Of a DNA stretch of 64,000 bases, positions 1 through 10,367 are shown piece after piece. The notes beneath the pieces were generated by a model. That model had not been told where the DNA came from, searched no databases, and saw only the letters and a program-made list of their open reading frames with translations. This stretch comes from Cylicocyclus nassatus. Its lineage: Eukaryota > Nematoda > Chromadorea > Rhabditida > Strongylidae. Location of the stretch: NCBI GenBank assembly GCA_958299035.1, contig CATQJL010000001.1, positions 80,125,594-80,189,593 of the forward strand. Direction: 5' to 3'. The position numbers and the translations under genes were made by a program. Each line of letters begins with the position of its first letter. The first letter of the stretch is position 1.

Positions 1-133
1 AGTTGCTTGTTTGTTCATGTAAATTTTTTCGAATTATGATCTATGGATACACAGCGCAAATAGAAATAATTTATCTCAAATAAAAATAATTTATCCCAAT
101 CTTCCACATTTTTGAAAAAAATTGAGGCAAGGC

Positions 134-213
134 AAAACTGGAATACGAAAGGACTTGAACCTATACCTGCATCAACTTGTGAGGACATTGCACTAACCGC
201 TACACTACACCTT
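134..213 (-). pseudogene. tRNA-Val-like sequence: tRNA pseudogene or SINE head
   Basis: Read on the minus strand, the sequence has an A box (TAGCGGTTAGTGC) and a B box (GGTTCAAGTCC) at tRNA spacing. Between them lies an anticodon-like loop CTCACAA that would place CAC (Val) in the anticodon. A run of seven T at 115-121 follows, as expected of a Pol III terminator. The acceptor stem does not pair and the T-stem has a mismatch, so this is not a functional tRNA. It is either a decayed tRNA-Val(CAC) gene or the promoter head of a SINE. No second copy was seen in the window, so the SINE reading is unproven. Confidence 0.4.
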
Positions 214-361
214 GAACGCAGTGTTGGCTTTCCGACCTTGTCTCCCCTGGGTGATCAAATTCGGCGTGAAAATCCTTTGAAATTACTTTCGGAAAAACGG
301 CTAGCAGAAACGAAAGTCAGATTCGGAATCAGCGTTCCAAGGCGAGTGTCATGCTATTTGA

Positions 362-1298
362 GGTCATTCCGAAAGAATTTTGCTTTTTTCAGATGAACGC
401 CACATCTTGTGGAACAAAAGCTTGTAAGGGATTCTGGTAGCATCCGATGCAGCATTTCGTCCTCTTTCAGGGTTATAAAAACGTTGCATAATATTCAGTG
501 AGTTCTTGAAAAACTCCAAAATCTACGACTTATGCTTTTTTGCCATGGCTAGATCGGCTATTTTTCTAAATTTTTGTACTGAATTTCTGAAGAAGTACAA
601 GTGACATGTAAATAGAGCAAACCCCAAAGGGCACAAATTAATTTTTCTCTCTCCCTTAGCTTGCTTCCTAGAAAACATAATATTTTTAATGTTATCAATT
701 TTCATATTTGGTCAACTCACTCTCAGGGAACAACAACCGTCAAGCAAGTCGGGTGTTAATCGACAGCTTTACCCCTCTTTCTACCATTTGTTTATTGTTT
801 CCGATTCATAAAGTTTTCCGGGTAAAATTCATCACAGTTCAGGTTTTCCAAGGCGCCCCTGGCTGTATCCGGAATTTTCGAAAGTTGCTAATCTGAAGTG
901 ATAAATGCTCATTTGCTTTGCAAAATTAGTGTCAGACCATAGTTCACCTTCGTGAGTTGCAAAATCCGAAAATTTACCTGGTGTTGCATTTGTGCCTGAG
1001 ACAAGCCTGCTAGAAAATGTGCTGTTTCCTGTACGGTTTGCTCCATCCAATCACCACTTGTACTCATTCTAGGGATTGTTATAAAAGTTAAGAAAATTTG
1101 TGAAACTTGACCTTCTTAATAAATGGGTCCCAGATTTTGGTAAATTTTCACATTTTTATCGGCTCTGCGCCAATGAGACGACAAGAATTAGAAAGAGCAT
1201 CAAATGCTGCATTGAATGCTACCAACATCTCTAAGAAGTATTTGTTTTATCAAATATGGCGCCCTTTCGAAAAAAGCGAAATTAATTTCGGAATGACC
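362..1298 (-). mobile_element. Mariner-like long-TIR element, copy A1
   Basis: The element begins GGTCATTCCGAAAG and ends with its inverted complement, CGGAATGACC. A TA follows the right end; the left TA has become GA. Inverted similarity runs inward for roughly 300 bp on each side, covering matching tracts such as 'gcagcatt' and 'aagtacaagtg'. A central region of about 400 bp is not inverted and carries a short minus-strand ORF. The TIR resembles those of mariner-family (IS630/Tc1/mariner) transposons. No transposase with a DDD/DDE signature is visible. A2 at 25.4 kb is homologous along its whole length. Confidence 0.75.
832..1050 (-). CDS. Conserved ORF inside mariner-like element A1
   Basis: This is a 72-residue reading frame ending in ...GKPEL. 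Its C-terminal part (RLATFENSGYS, then GKPEL and stop) is shared with the ORF at 25741-25944 in the sister element A2. In that stretch the nucleotide differences are largely synonymous: GCA/GCT, TTC/TTT, GGA/GGG and CTG/TTA. The N-terminal half is more divergent. There is no signal peptide, membrane segment or known catalytic motif, and I do not recognise the family. It could be an exon of a transposon-encoded accessory protein, a captured host exon, or a chance frame in related DNA. Confidence 0.4.
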   Translation of the reverse strand: MDGANRTGNSTFSSRLVSGTNATPGKFSDFATHEGELWSDTNFAKQMSIYHFRLATFENSGYSQGRLGKPEL

Positions 1299-2826
1299 TA
1301 ATACAGAGGCCTTTTGCGATGGTCGTTCCCTTAAACGTCAAAGCGGCTCTGAAAAACCTCACCGTTTATCAAACTGGCAAAGATAGAACTTTTTTGAGGT
1401 GCATCGAGGAATACTAAAAGCGTCGAAGTAAAGTGTATTTGAGGTACTCTTAAGGTTTATGAATGAATGGCCACTTGTTTAACTTCCCTTTTAATTTTAT
1501 CAACTAATGTTATATCCTACCTGTTTTGTTATGCTCTTTTTGTAAATTCGAGAAATTAGTCCACTCTTCAGTTAAAGTAAGAAAATAGGACTAAATCATT
1601 CTCCTTTCATCCGTGCCAAAGTGGATTTGTGGAGCTATTTGTTGCAACACCAACAACTTATTTTGTTCAATGTCCGTATACTGCACTCATTCAACAACAC
1701 TCGCATTAGATTTAGAGTCAGCTACCAATTGACAACATGTGTGATGAGGTCGTTCCGCGTCAAGCGTAATGTTTCTTTTCAAGTCATTTCACCTCTTCAA
1801 AAGTCGAACTTTGAAGAATACATTGTAACTGCACTTATCCTATCTCGTACTATCTATGGCATGAAAAATTCGATAACATTCGGATTGGGGGACTTGATTT
1901 GCAACCTCGCCTCAGGCTGTGAATAAAACTTACACTCATTTTGCTAGCTTACCTTTATATAATATTCCCTGTTTATTCAAAGGGGATAAGAAAAGAAAGT
2001 GCATATTCTTTCGTGTCAAGTACGTGAATAAATTCTGAGAACAGTTAGTTGATTCTTTGTACAGACAAGCGAGTAGCATGCCAGGCTCTAGTATCTGAGA
2101 ATGTCAAGAAAATTCAGTCATGTTCAGGCCTCTTTGCAAATCTTCGACTGCTGATCCTAAAATTTGCTTTGCAGAAAACGATAATGGCTAAACGAGCTTT
2201 CTCAAAGTCCTTTATTTTGGGCGATGGAAAGGTTTCTTTTAAGTTGGAAACGCCGTTTTATTGGGATACTCCTACAACCATTATACTATGCTTATGCGCT
2301 CCCAACGGTGAAAAAATTGCGAATTTGAGTAAGCGTGAGCAAAACCTGCCTGTACGAGCCGGATTGGATGCTAATATTTAGTTGTAGGTGCCGTGCTGCC
2401 CGCTAAGGTGTTACTTAAATGGACAGGGGTATGGGAGCGAATTTGCACAGCCACTGCCTTCAACATATGATCGGAACAAGAAAGCAATGCTTCTTGCACC
2501 GATTTTTTTGTTCTTTTAAAAACGTATGCAAAAAAATCTTCTCAATTATCTGTTATATGTTTACTTCACGATCTCGACATCTCTTGCACGCAAGCTTTGT
2601 CCTGAAAGTATAGGAAGTTTTAGAAGACTGTTACTCTGCCGCTAGAGGCGTATGTGCCAAATATTCCCAATCGTTGGAGATTACCAAGTGATTGCATCTT
2701 TATTTGCATTTTTATTTGATCACGCTCAAGTTTTACATATTCTTTCACTGATGCTCCCAAAGCTGAGTACACTATTGCAGCTTCACAAAACTTATTGCGT
2801 TTTCGCGAAGCCGGATGCCATTAGCT
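1299..2826. other. No gene recognised
   Basis: The short frames here (about 100 codons at 1621-1926 and 2049-2381) lack splice-site context, motifs or a second copy. A sequence GGTCGTTCCGCG at 1747 resembles the A-family TIR end but has no partner. Confidence 0.5.
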
Positions 2827-2909
2827 TTACTCATCATCCTTCATAGGTTTGTCGTAATAGCCTTGTTTCAACTGCTCCTGCGATACTTCCGGCAAGGGTT
2901 CGCTGTAAT
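2827..2909 (-). CDS. Probable terminal exon of a host gene
   Basis: On the minus strand a pyrimidine-containing tract ends in GCACAG, a plausible 3' splice site. It is followed by 27 codons ending in a stop. The encoded tail (YSEPLPEVSQEQLKQ then GYYDKPMKDDE) is hydrophilic and has natural protein-like composition, unlike most frames in this window. The first codon is split by the intron. No upstream exon could be assigned, because the sequence at 3.4-3.7 kb is repeat. The protein family is not recognised; the reading as coding rests on composition and the splice acceptor only. Confidence 0.35.
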
Positions 2910-3196
2910 CTGTGCGAAGTTTTGGGCACAACAAGTGCATGCAATATGGGGAGATTGAATGCAACAATCCTAATAGCAAAATTTCCTTTCTTGAACCATG
3001 CAAAAAATGTTGCATGTCAGTCACTGATTAGTTTTTTTATGGAGAGGAGCAAAAAAATGGAGCAAAAAAGCACAGTTCAATAAAATGCACATTTGTTATC
3101 AAGCGATTTTTATGGGCAAACCTGTGCAAGTTGTTTTGTATACTTCACAGTTTTTACAACCGTATACAGATTTTCTTCCTGCGTGGACAATGTGCA

Positions 3197-3250
3197 AGCT
3201 TTACAGCTTTACAGCTTTACAGCTTTACAGCTTCACAGCTTTACAGCTTT
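3197..3250. repeat. 8-bp tandem repeat (AGCTTTAC)n
   Basis: About six and a half tandem copies of AGCTTTAC, one with a T-to-C change (AGCTTCAC). It is a simple minisatellite-like array in otherwise unremarkable DNA. Confidence 0.9.
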
Positions 3251-3384
3251 CTAACTAATGTTTGATGCAGAATTTTCCTCCTCTCAACAGTCATGTTTAT
3301 GTTCAGATTCCTTTGATGTCCGCCCGAATATTCGTCAGAACCCCAATCCATGATTTCTCCTGGTTTGGCTTGCATTTTTAACTT

Positions 3385-3720
3385 TTAAACTAGCTTTAAT
3401 AACAGTTCGATAATAAAAAAAAACACGATACAATACATTTTTTCGATTCTAGCTGGCTTTTCAAAATTTTGGAAGAAAAAAATCCGTATCAAATTGAATC
3501 TGGGAATCCTATCCTCACAGAACAATAAACTGCGAGCAACCACGGCGTCACTCAATGCGGCTTTTTCTCCCCTTTCTGATACACTTTTTGTCTTCCTGAT
3601 TTGCATGAATATTGAGGGTGAAACCACCATACTTCTTGTTTGCATCGTCCAAGTCTGTATCCAGAAAAAGCGAAATCCTATATTTTGTGCCGCTAGATTC
3701 TCACTTGCTTGCTAGAATTA
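3385..3720 (-). mobile_element. Decayed fragment related to the A-element interior (A3)
   Basis: The minus strand contains stretches alignable with the region downstream of the conserved ORF in A1 and A2. Examples are a 'tctggatacag' segment and a later 'agaaagGGGagaaaaag' segment followed by 'gttgctcgcagtttattgttctgt'-type sequence. Neither TIR is obvious and the conserved ORF frame is lost, so this is a much older copy. Boundaries are approximate. Confidence 0.4.
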
Positions 3721-6700
3721 GCGTTGAGTATTAAGATTATTTTTGGAAAATATTATCAGTGTTTTGCATATTTCACGACTTGAGGTAAAGACTTTTGGAA
3801 GGTTACTTGAATAATATTGAAAGGCTATTTGAACAGGCTGAGATAACTCATTGTATTGCATTTCGTTCATTCATTATTGTTTGCCGTTTATTGTTCTATG
3901 AGGGCTGAGATGCCCACATGTGTAGTTTAATAGCAAAAATAGTTTCAAACTTTTTGAGAAGCCAGGAGATGCTAAGAAGTATAATGCATTGCATTTAATT
4001 ATTCCATTCAACTCCAATTGCTTATAAATGTTGAAAAGTGAACATTCAAACATTAATCAAACTTAAGATAGGTAGAAAGTGGGTTGGGGATTTTGTCGAT
4101 AATTCGAGCAAACATCAAAGAACTCAGGACAGAAACATCACCGCTAGAAAGAGGCAGACTTTTTACTAGTCAACCGCCATGTTGATTTTTGAACGTGTGA
4201 TGATAAGAGAGTAATTTGAACCAAATGACACATAGCTATACAGCATATAAGTAATGCGATTGTATAGAAAACGGAGAGGAAGATTCAGATGCAGATTTGA
4301 GCACAACAAACTGTGTTTAATTCAACATAGTGGCAAATTTTGAGCGTTAAAGAAACGGGGAAAATTTTTTTTCGCTGCCTAGTACAAAATATTTCTTTCC
4401 ATTCTTTGAACTGCCGGTTCAAAGAAATTCATGATCATAGATAGTTGCAGCGATGCGACAAAATAAATGTAAACAAACTTACGTCGGGAAATATTGCGAA
4501 AACCAAAAAAAACGCGGATGATCAGTCTTTTCAACCGAGTTACTTTAGAAAATTGTCCTGTGTTTTGGAGCCGCGATTTCAGGACTACAATCGAAAATAC
4601 AACTTAACACTCAATACAGCTGTCGTTCGTCTTGTTTCCTTTTTTTTCAAAAAAAATTTTTTACTTTTGATATTAAGTTTTGGAAGCATTAGCCGATAAT
4701 CGACATTTACAAAGTGGAAATGCAGATCGAATTGTACAGCTTGAATTAAACACAAGAATAATGTTAATATAGAAATACTCTACCAGAACGCTTCCGCTGC
4801 AAAAACTACGATATGTATAGTTTATGGGTTATAAGTGTGAGAACTTCAGAGGAAGTGATCTTAACATGTGACAATTCACTACTGATGTGCAATTTGTAGA
4901 AGCGGTCTACGATTTTCAGCGACCAAATCCAACATAGAAAATTCTATGGAATGAATGCTCCTGAATTCTGCTAAAATCTGTAAAGACCATCGTTTTCTAG
5001 GGAAAAAAGAGGACTGGGTGACGTGAAAACTTCTAAACAGTTTTTTTTCCATTACCAAGAAGGAATTTCAGTGCGACAAAAAACTATGCTTTATGTCAGC
5101 TTCGGCTGATCATCTTCCAAAAAAATGCGGTCATTGCTTCCGATTAGAATTTCAATCTAAATAACTCAACAAGTTCAGAAGCACTGAGGATTTTTTATTT
5201 GACAAACGGCAAGTTTTTTCTTCTTTGTAAAGGGAATTGTTTTTTGAAAAAAATCTCTATTCAGCTACAAGTAATATTCTCTGAAAATATTTTTAGTTGT
5301 AGTTCTGAATGCTACGTTTTAACAACGTAAAGCAGACTTGGTTTGTGCAATCGCACAAATTTGGAAAAACTGCTTTTTCCATCTCTTACCAATAGTTGTA
5401 TGTCCATTATTTTGAATCTAAGTTATATAGCGCGGTTTTTGTAAACGATTTAGTTGTCTTGCAAGCCTTTTTGCGAGGGTTTTTTTGTGTAGGACATGTT
5501 GAGAATGCAGCGACAATGAGCGATGTAGATCATACAAAAAAATTTTTTTGAGTTGACGAAGAGGTTTTGAAATCTAATCCGAAATAAATGGGACGTTACA
5601 ATTTGCTAAAATCTCCTTTTTTTGGATTTGTGCACAAAAAAAATGCATCATAGAAACAAGCTCAAGATTTCTTAAAAAGTATGACGCCCCTTTTTTTAAA
5701 ATAAAACCAACTGTTATCTAGCGCTATGCTCGAGAGATTTAGCTTGATCAGAGCTATACGTCTCTACCAATATGCTAGAAAAATCCATGAGAAAATGTTT
5801 TTTTTTCGTTGCTCTGTTCTGAAGCTGTGTATGTATCGCTTTGTGCAATTCTCGTCCAGTTGCAGCACAGAACACTACAATCTCAGAAAACTGAAAAGTG
5901 CATATGAGGTGAAATCCTTTTCTTTGGATTTTGTTTATAAGGTGTGGAAGAAAAAAAATTTTTTTTTTGAGAAGAACTACTTTTTGTTCTGAAGTTAACG
6001 AATGCTTGAGAATGTAATGTTTGATTTTTCGAAAAACATGAGTAAATTAAGTTGATAGAGCACCACGTCGTTTGTATTTGGAAACTTTTGCATTGGCTGC
6101 TGCTGAAATCGGTAGTGGCAAAACTTGCGAGACAATCCAAAATGGGGTTATGAAATTTCAGCCATGAGAAGAATACACACTCATTAGCTTACTGCTTTGA
6201 ATTGGCAAAAAGAATAGCATGTTTCTGCAAAAATAAAATAAATGTACCTTAATTGTCATAGGTCTCAGCAACAGTTTTTTTTGCTCAGAACCATGAATTC
6301 CAGCACAAAATAGTGTACATTTTCCACGAGTCTTTGCAAAATTTGAAAGAAATTTTTTTTGAAAGTTTGAATTTGGAATTTAAGAGAGAATTATTGTAAA
6401 AATTGTCTTGAGTCGTCTACCAGGTAACATTGGAAGCAATTTCCTTCTAAGACTGGCAAATACGTTCAGAAAAAGTTGCGAAGTGAACTGGCAACGGATG
6501 GCGAAGGAACTGCTTTGGAATGATCTCGTAATTAAGGACTTTGAGTACCGAGAAAGAAAAATATTATTCAGGATATATTTTGATCCTTCGAGTTTGTTCA
6601 CATGTTTTTTTTTTTCAGAAGTTATTAGATTAGTCTATGAGCTATGTAATCTGTAGCAAACTAACGTTTAGCAAATCTCGGAATCGAAACATTCTGTTTC

Positions 6701-6964
6701 TCAAGCACAGAGTGGGTTTTTTTGAAGCGGAAACTTAGCGGTTAATTTGGGGCGTACGAATTCTGTGTTACTTGGGATGAGTACGATCTGATTCAAAAAA
6801 AATATCACTTTCTATCACGTCCGAGTAGGAACTCTTTGCATTAAGTTTACCTATACTCCGAGTATAATGAGGGATGATTTTTTAATGCTACAGAAAATGG
6901 AATTTTCCGAGAGATTGTTTGATATAAAAAACATTCACGGACATGTCCTCTGAAAACATATATA
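3721..6964. other. No gene recognised, AT-rich
   Basis: Only short frames without motifs are present. A small hairpin (TTTGTGC/GCACAAA) lies near 5342. Nothing else could be supported. Confidence 0.5.
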
Positions 6965-7641
6965 CAGGGTGTCCCAAAAAAATGTATCTAACGTTTGATC
7001 GTTAATATCTCTCTTCTAAAGAAGTCTTTTCTTTTGCTTCAGGTACAAATCTGTAGAGCTGGCTTCAGCTTAGATTTGCATTATAGAACGAATCACTCAT
7101 TTCTCTTCATTACTGTAAGATTACGGTAGAAACTTTAAAGAGGGTTTTAAGAATAAAATGTCATATCTTGCCTTAGAAAGGAAAAAAACAGCCTGAAAAC
7201 TTCTACACTAGGCAAATTAGAGTTGCTGATTATAACTTTAAAGTTCCCAACTTATTATGATGCTTCATTGAAGAGTTATGCTAGGTAAGAGGTAGCGGCC
7301 ATTTTTTCAATGTTCCTAAAAAGTGCGATTACACCGTTTAGAAAGCTTCGTAATCTTGTGAATAGTTGATTATTGAACTCAGCGTCCATAAAAACCTTAT
7401 TACACAAGTTTTCATAATTTTTTGAAAAATTTTGAAACGGCAGCTTTTTCCACATTGGCACCATCTGTTTCAAGTTTGTACCGTAATCCTACAGTAATGA
7501 AGCGAGGTGGGTGATTCGTTCTATAATGCAAATCTAAGTTGAAGCCAGCTCTACAAAACGGTACTTGAAGCAAGGCAAGAGACTTCTTGGGAAGAGAGAT
7601 ATTAACGATCAAACGTTCGATACATTTTTTGGGACACCTTG
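6965..7641. mobile_element. TA-flanked palindromic MITE, copy B1
   Basis: The ends read CAGGGTGTCCCAAAA at the left and, inverted, CAAGGTGTCCCAAAA at the right, each bordered by TA. The inverted similarity continues for about 180 bp. It includes 'gtagagctggctTCA', 'ttagatttgcattatagaacg' and 'cattactgtaGGATTACGGTA'-type tracts. No ORF links the arms. TA duplication and the GTGTCCCAAAA ends fit a non-autonomous Tc1/mariner-type element. Relatives are B2 (39853-40513) and B3 (60501-61088). Confidence 0.85.
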
Positions 7642-7764
7642 TATAATATTTTTTATTACTCCAGAGCTTTATAACACTATTCTAGTACGGTGGAGAAGGT
7701 CGCTAAATTTTCTGCATTATCTTGGTAGTGTGAAGAGAATGAGTTGTGGCTCCCACTTTGCAAT

Positions 7765-8010
7765 TGTTGTGTTAGTGTTTGATCAGTTATTTTCTTGTAT
7801 GATCTGCCCTCGCTGAGGCGCCTGCGACCTCAATGTGCGGGAAATGAGCGCTATAAAAGGCGCTCGCTGTTAGCCATTGTCAGTTCGTCTGTTCACTCAT
7901 CTGCCTCTCTTATTTTTGGCTGTTCTATTATTTTCTAATAAATATTCTCTGTTTCCTCGTGTGCTGCCTCAGGACAAAGAGTCGACGTGTCCGACGTGGA
8001 GGACACAACA
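7765..8010 (+). repeat. 5' LTR of outer gypsy element
   Basis: It starts TGTTGTG and ends CACAACA. It contains a TATA-like box (TATAAAAG, 7852-7859) and a polyadenylation signal (AATAAA, 7937-7942) in the expected U3-R order. It matches the 3' LTR at 19665-19910 with seven substitutions, all transitions. Confidence 0.95.
7852..7859 (+). promoter_or_regulatory. TATA box of the 5' LTR
   Basis: TATAAAAG sits about 85 bp upstream of the LTR polyadenylation signal, in GC-richer sequence. It is repeated identically in the 3' LTR at 19752. It probably directs the genomic transcript of the retrotransposon. Confidence 0.6.
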
Positions 8011-8011
8011 G

Positions 8012-8029
8012 TGGCGATCAGGACGTGCG
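8012..8029 (+). other. Primer-binding site of outer element
   Basis: One base after the 5' LTR the sequence begins TGGCGATCAGGAC. The TGG start complements the CCA tail of a tRNA primer, as in gypsy elements. The tRNA species cannot be assigned from sequence alone. Confidence 0.7.
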
Positions 8030-8105
8030 GCTACTATCGAAGAGTAGCCGAAGGACGAAGCTTTGGATTGAATCGAAGATTCGTAAGCAGAAGTGATCGA
8101 TCGAC

Positions 8106-8430
8106 ATGGCGAAAGTGGACGTCCAAGAGATGATGATGATCTTCAAGGAGATGATCAAAGAAGAAAGGAAGGAGATGATGGAGATGTTTCTAAAGCACAT
8201 CGGAGGCACGAAGCAGAGCAGTTTGACGGAGATTCCGAATATGATGTCCGCACTAAGCAATCGGATCGAAAAATTCTGCTTCGACCCTGAAACGGACATG
8301 TGCGCTGGAATGCTGGAACTGTGGTAAAGCTCACTTCGCCAGGGAATGCAAAACGAAGCTATGGGTGTTCTGCAAGAAGTGCAAAACGACAGGTCACAAG
8401 GAGAAGTTTTGCGAACAAGTGGCGGAGAGA
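8106..8430 (+). pseudogene. gag: gag remnant: N-terminal helix plus two zinc knuckles
   Basis: A reading frame opens at 8106 with a charged, Met/Lys/Glu-rich segment of about 60 residues and reaches FDPETD near 8295. In a different frame (8308-8419) two zinc knuckles follow at once. The first is C-x2-C-x3-H-x4-C, one residue shorter than canonical between the second Cys and His. The second is the canonical C-x2-C-x4-H-x4-C. The matrix and capsid regions normally between these parts are absent, so an internal deletion with a frame change is inferred. The knuckles bind genomic RNA during particle assembly in intact relatives. Confidence 0.75.
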
Positions 8431-8539
8431 AAAGCACTTTCAGCAAGATTCGAAACGAAGAATCCACAGAAGCAGCAACACCAGTAAGAACAGAAGTTGG
8501 ACGAAACCAAAACGTCATGTGCACAGCGTAGCGAAGATT

Positions 8540-8700
8540 GCAAATGTAATGGTGGATGTCAACTCGACACGCATGTATATCGAAGCAAAAGTGAGTAGTC
8601 ATCCAGTTAGTTTCCTGCTAGATACTGGATCAGACATCACACTGTTAAACGAATCAATTTGGAGAAGTATGGGTGCTCCTCGATTGGAAAACACCAACTG
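8540..8700 (+). pseudogene. Retroviral-type aspartic protease segment
   Basis: The frame read as 8300-8800 contains FLLDTGSDITLLNES, with the catalytic Asp of the DTGS motif at 8621-8632. The rest of the fold, including a GLEW-like segment near 8820, continues in the RT frame. The frame therefore changes between about 8640 and 8700. The zinc-knuckle frame upstream also differs and closes with a stop near 8483. One of these shifts could reflect programmed frameshifting in the ancestor; together with the other breaks, decay is the simpler reading. Confidence 0.8.
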
Positions 8701-9404
8701 GTTGTCAAGAACGCTAGTGGAGGCTCAATGGACGTCCGTGGAAAGCTGTGGTGCGACTACGAGATCAAAGGATCCAGAAGTAAAGGCTATGCATACGTGA
8801 CGCCTCACAACTCACTGCTAGGATTGGAGTGGATCCAGAAGAACGAAGAGATGTCGTATCACTCAAGCAGAATGGTTGCTGAAGTGAAGGCAGAACAAAC
8901 CAAGGACATCGATTTGAAGCTAAAGGAAGCCTATCCAGGAGTCTGCGAAGAAGGTCTAGGACTTTGCACAAAGGAGAAAGCGCACCTGAAAGTTGACGAA
9001 GACTTTCGCCCAGTGTTCAAGCCTTGCAGGTCTGTCCCCCATGCTGCGGTCGAAGCTGTCGAAAAGGAGCTCGACAGGCTATTGGAACTGAAAGTCATAA
9101 GTCCAGTAATACACAGTGAATGGGTAATTTCCATTGGGTGTGTTAGGAAAGCGAATGGAAAGATGAGAGTGTGTGCTGACTTTTCAATTGGACTCAACAA
9201 AGCGCTGGAGTCGTATGATTACCCGTTGCCATTGCCGGAGGATATACTTGCATCCCTCAATGGAGGCACGGTGTTTTCGCAGATAGATTTGTCGGACGAC
9301 TATCTACAGATCGAGTTGTCAGAAGAAGCGAAGAAAATGGTCGTAATAAATACGCATAGAGGATTATACCAGTATAATAGACTGCCTTTTGGGATCAAGA
9401 CAGC
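8690..9404 (+). pseudogene. pol: Reverse transcriptase, N-terminal half (outer element)
   Basis: The frame ending at 9477 carries the N-terminal RT motifs in order. These are an F-R-P-V-F-K entry segment, a basic region (NGKMRVCADF), the first catalytic Asp in FSQIDLSDDYLQIEL (about 9276-9320), and LPFGIKTA at the break. At 9405 the frame runs into LTR sequence of the inner element. The missing YLDD half resumes at 17146, so the insertion directly inactivated the enzyme. It is a clear Ty3/gypsy RT of K02A2.6-like type. Confidence 0.93.
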
Positions 9405-9621
9405 TGTCGGGATGCAGCTAGCTACAACAGCTGCTCGAGAAGAAGGTTGGCCGAAGACAGCCAACCTCTGGCAGTGACCTCCGACCGCCGGCAGGAGACG
9501 GTTCCTTCTTCCCCCTTTCCCCTTCCCCTTTTGTATATAACTTGTATAATAAACATTATAGTAAGACTTATGTAAGCCCGCTACATATCAGGTAAAGGCA
9601 AGGCCAGCCTTTATCCTGACA
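9405..9621 (+). repeat. 5' LTR of inner element
   Basis: It begins TGTCGGGATGCAG and ends TTTATCCTGACA. TATATAA (9534-9540) is followed closely by AATAAA (9548-9553). Relatives of this LTR occur inverted at 22311-22528 and 62421-62635. Confidence 0.95.
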
Positions 9622-9640
9622 TGGAAGTTCCGGGAAGATT
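9622..9640 (+). other. Primer-binding site of inner element
   Basis: TGGAAGTTCCGGGAAG begins directly after the LTR. The same position in the fragment at 22.3 kb reads TGGAAGTCCCAGGGAG, which supports a conserved primer site. The tRNA is not identified. Confidence 0.6.
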
Positions 9641-10043
9641 TTTCTCTTGTTTTGAGCAGTGGTTGAAAATTTTTTCTACAAAAATAGAATTCATCCACCC
9701 CTCCACATCCATATCGACAACAACTTCCATCCAAGTCACAGCGAACGAATGAGTGAGTGTTCCTATACTTATTTGATAACAATGATGACTAATAGTGTGC
9801 TGTGTGTGAAAAAATATTGCTTTCATTGAAGGAAAACTAACATTTCAGAGAAAAAAATTTTTTTTGAATCAAAAAAAAATTTCATTCACCAAATGTAGTG
9901 ATGGTCTTTGATTGAATTATCTCAAAGTGACCATATCACCAAATGTACTTATGATCTTTAATTGAATTATCTCAGAGATGCATCCGCTATAGTTTAACGA
10001 GCAGTCCCATTTGTCCCCAACTTTTTGAGTAATAATGCATTAC

Positions 10044-10290
10044 TAGCTGGCTTACCCGGCTCCGCCGTATGTTCCGAATAGAAAATTCCATTTCTTGACC
10101 GATCCGGACCAAACTTGGCACACATACCCTTCGGGCCCCGGCGGGTGTCACAGTCCACTTTTCGTTATCGATCGATGACGAAAAGTAGCCTATGACACCC
10201 GCCGGGGCTCGAAGTGTATGTGTGCCAAGTTTGGTCCCGATCGGTTCAGAAATGGAATTTTCTATTCGGAACATACGTACACACAGACAT

Positions 10291-10345
<55 letters not shown>

Positions 10346-10367
10346 TTCAGCTTTATATATAAGATTT
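10044..10367 (+). mobile_element. Retroposon-like dispersed repeat H1 with hairpin body
   Basis: It starts ACTAGCTGGCTTACCCGGC and ends in an (ACAG)n microsatellite (about 10281-10345), then a CATTCAGC, TTTATATATAAGAT tail. The body is an imperfect inverted repeat. About 95 bp from GTTCCGAATAGAAAATTCC to the CCGGCGGGTGTCA region is mirrored after a short TATCGATCGATGA centre. H2 (39224), H3 (62341) and H4 (63476) share the start; H1 and H2 share the tail. The class (SINE-like, RTE-like or other) is not assignable. Confidence 0.7.

Noticed and set aside
1747..1775. GGTCGTTCCGCGTCAAGCGT resembling an A-family end
   Set aside because: Similarity fades after about ten bases and there is no inverted partner.
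3197..3250. Tandem AGCTTTAC units considered as a CRISPR-like array
   Set aside because: Units are contiguous with no spacers; it is a simple tandem repeat.
8093..8290. Overlapping frames in the gag region (8093-8290, 8346-8531 plus; 8018-8602 minus)
   Set aside because: They are shadows of the gag/protease sequence. The zinc knuckles and DTGS motif fix the true frames.
9987..10346. 119-codon minus-strand frame with CLSVCLSV repeats
   Set aside because: It is translation of the (ACAG)n microsatellite and the hairpin of H1.
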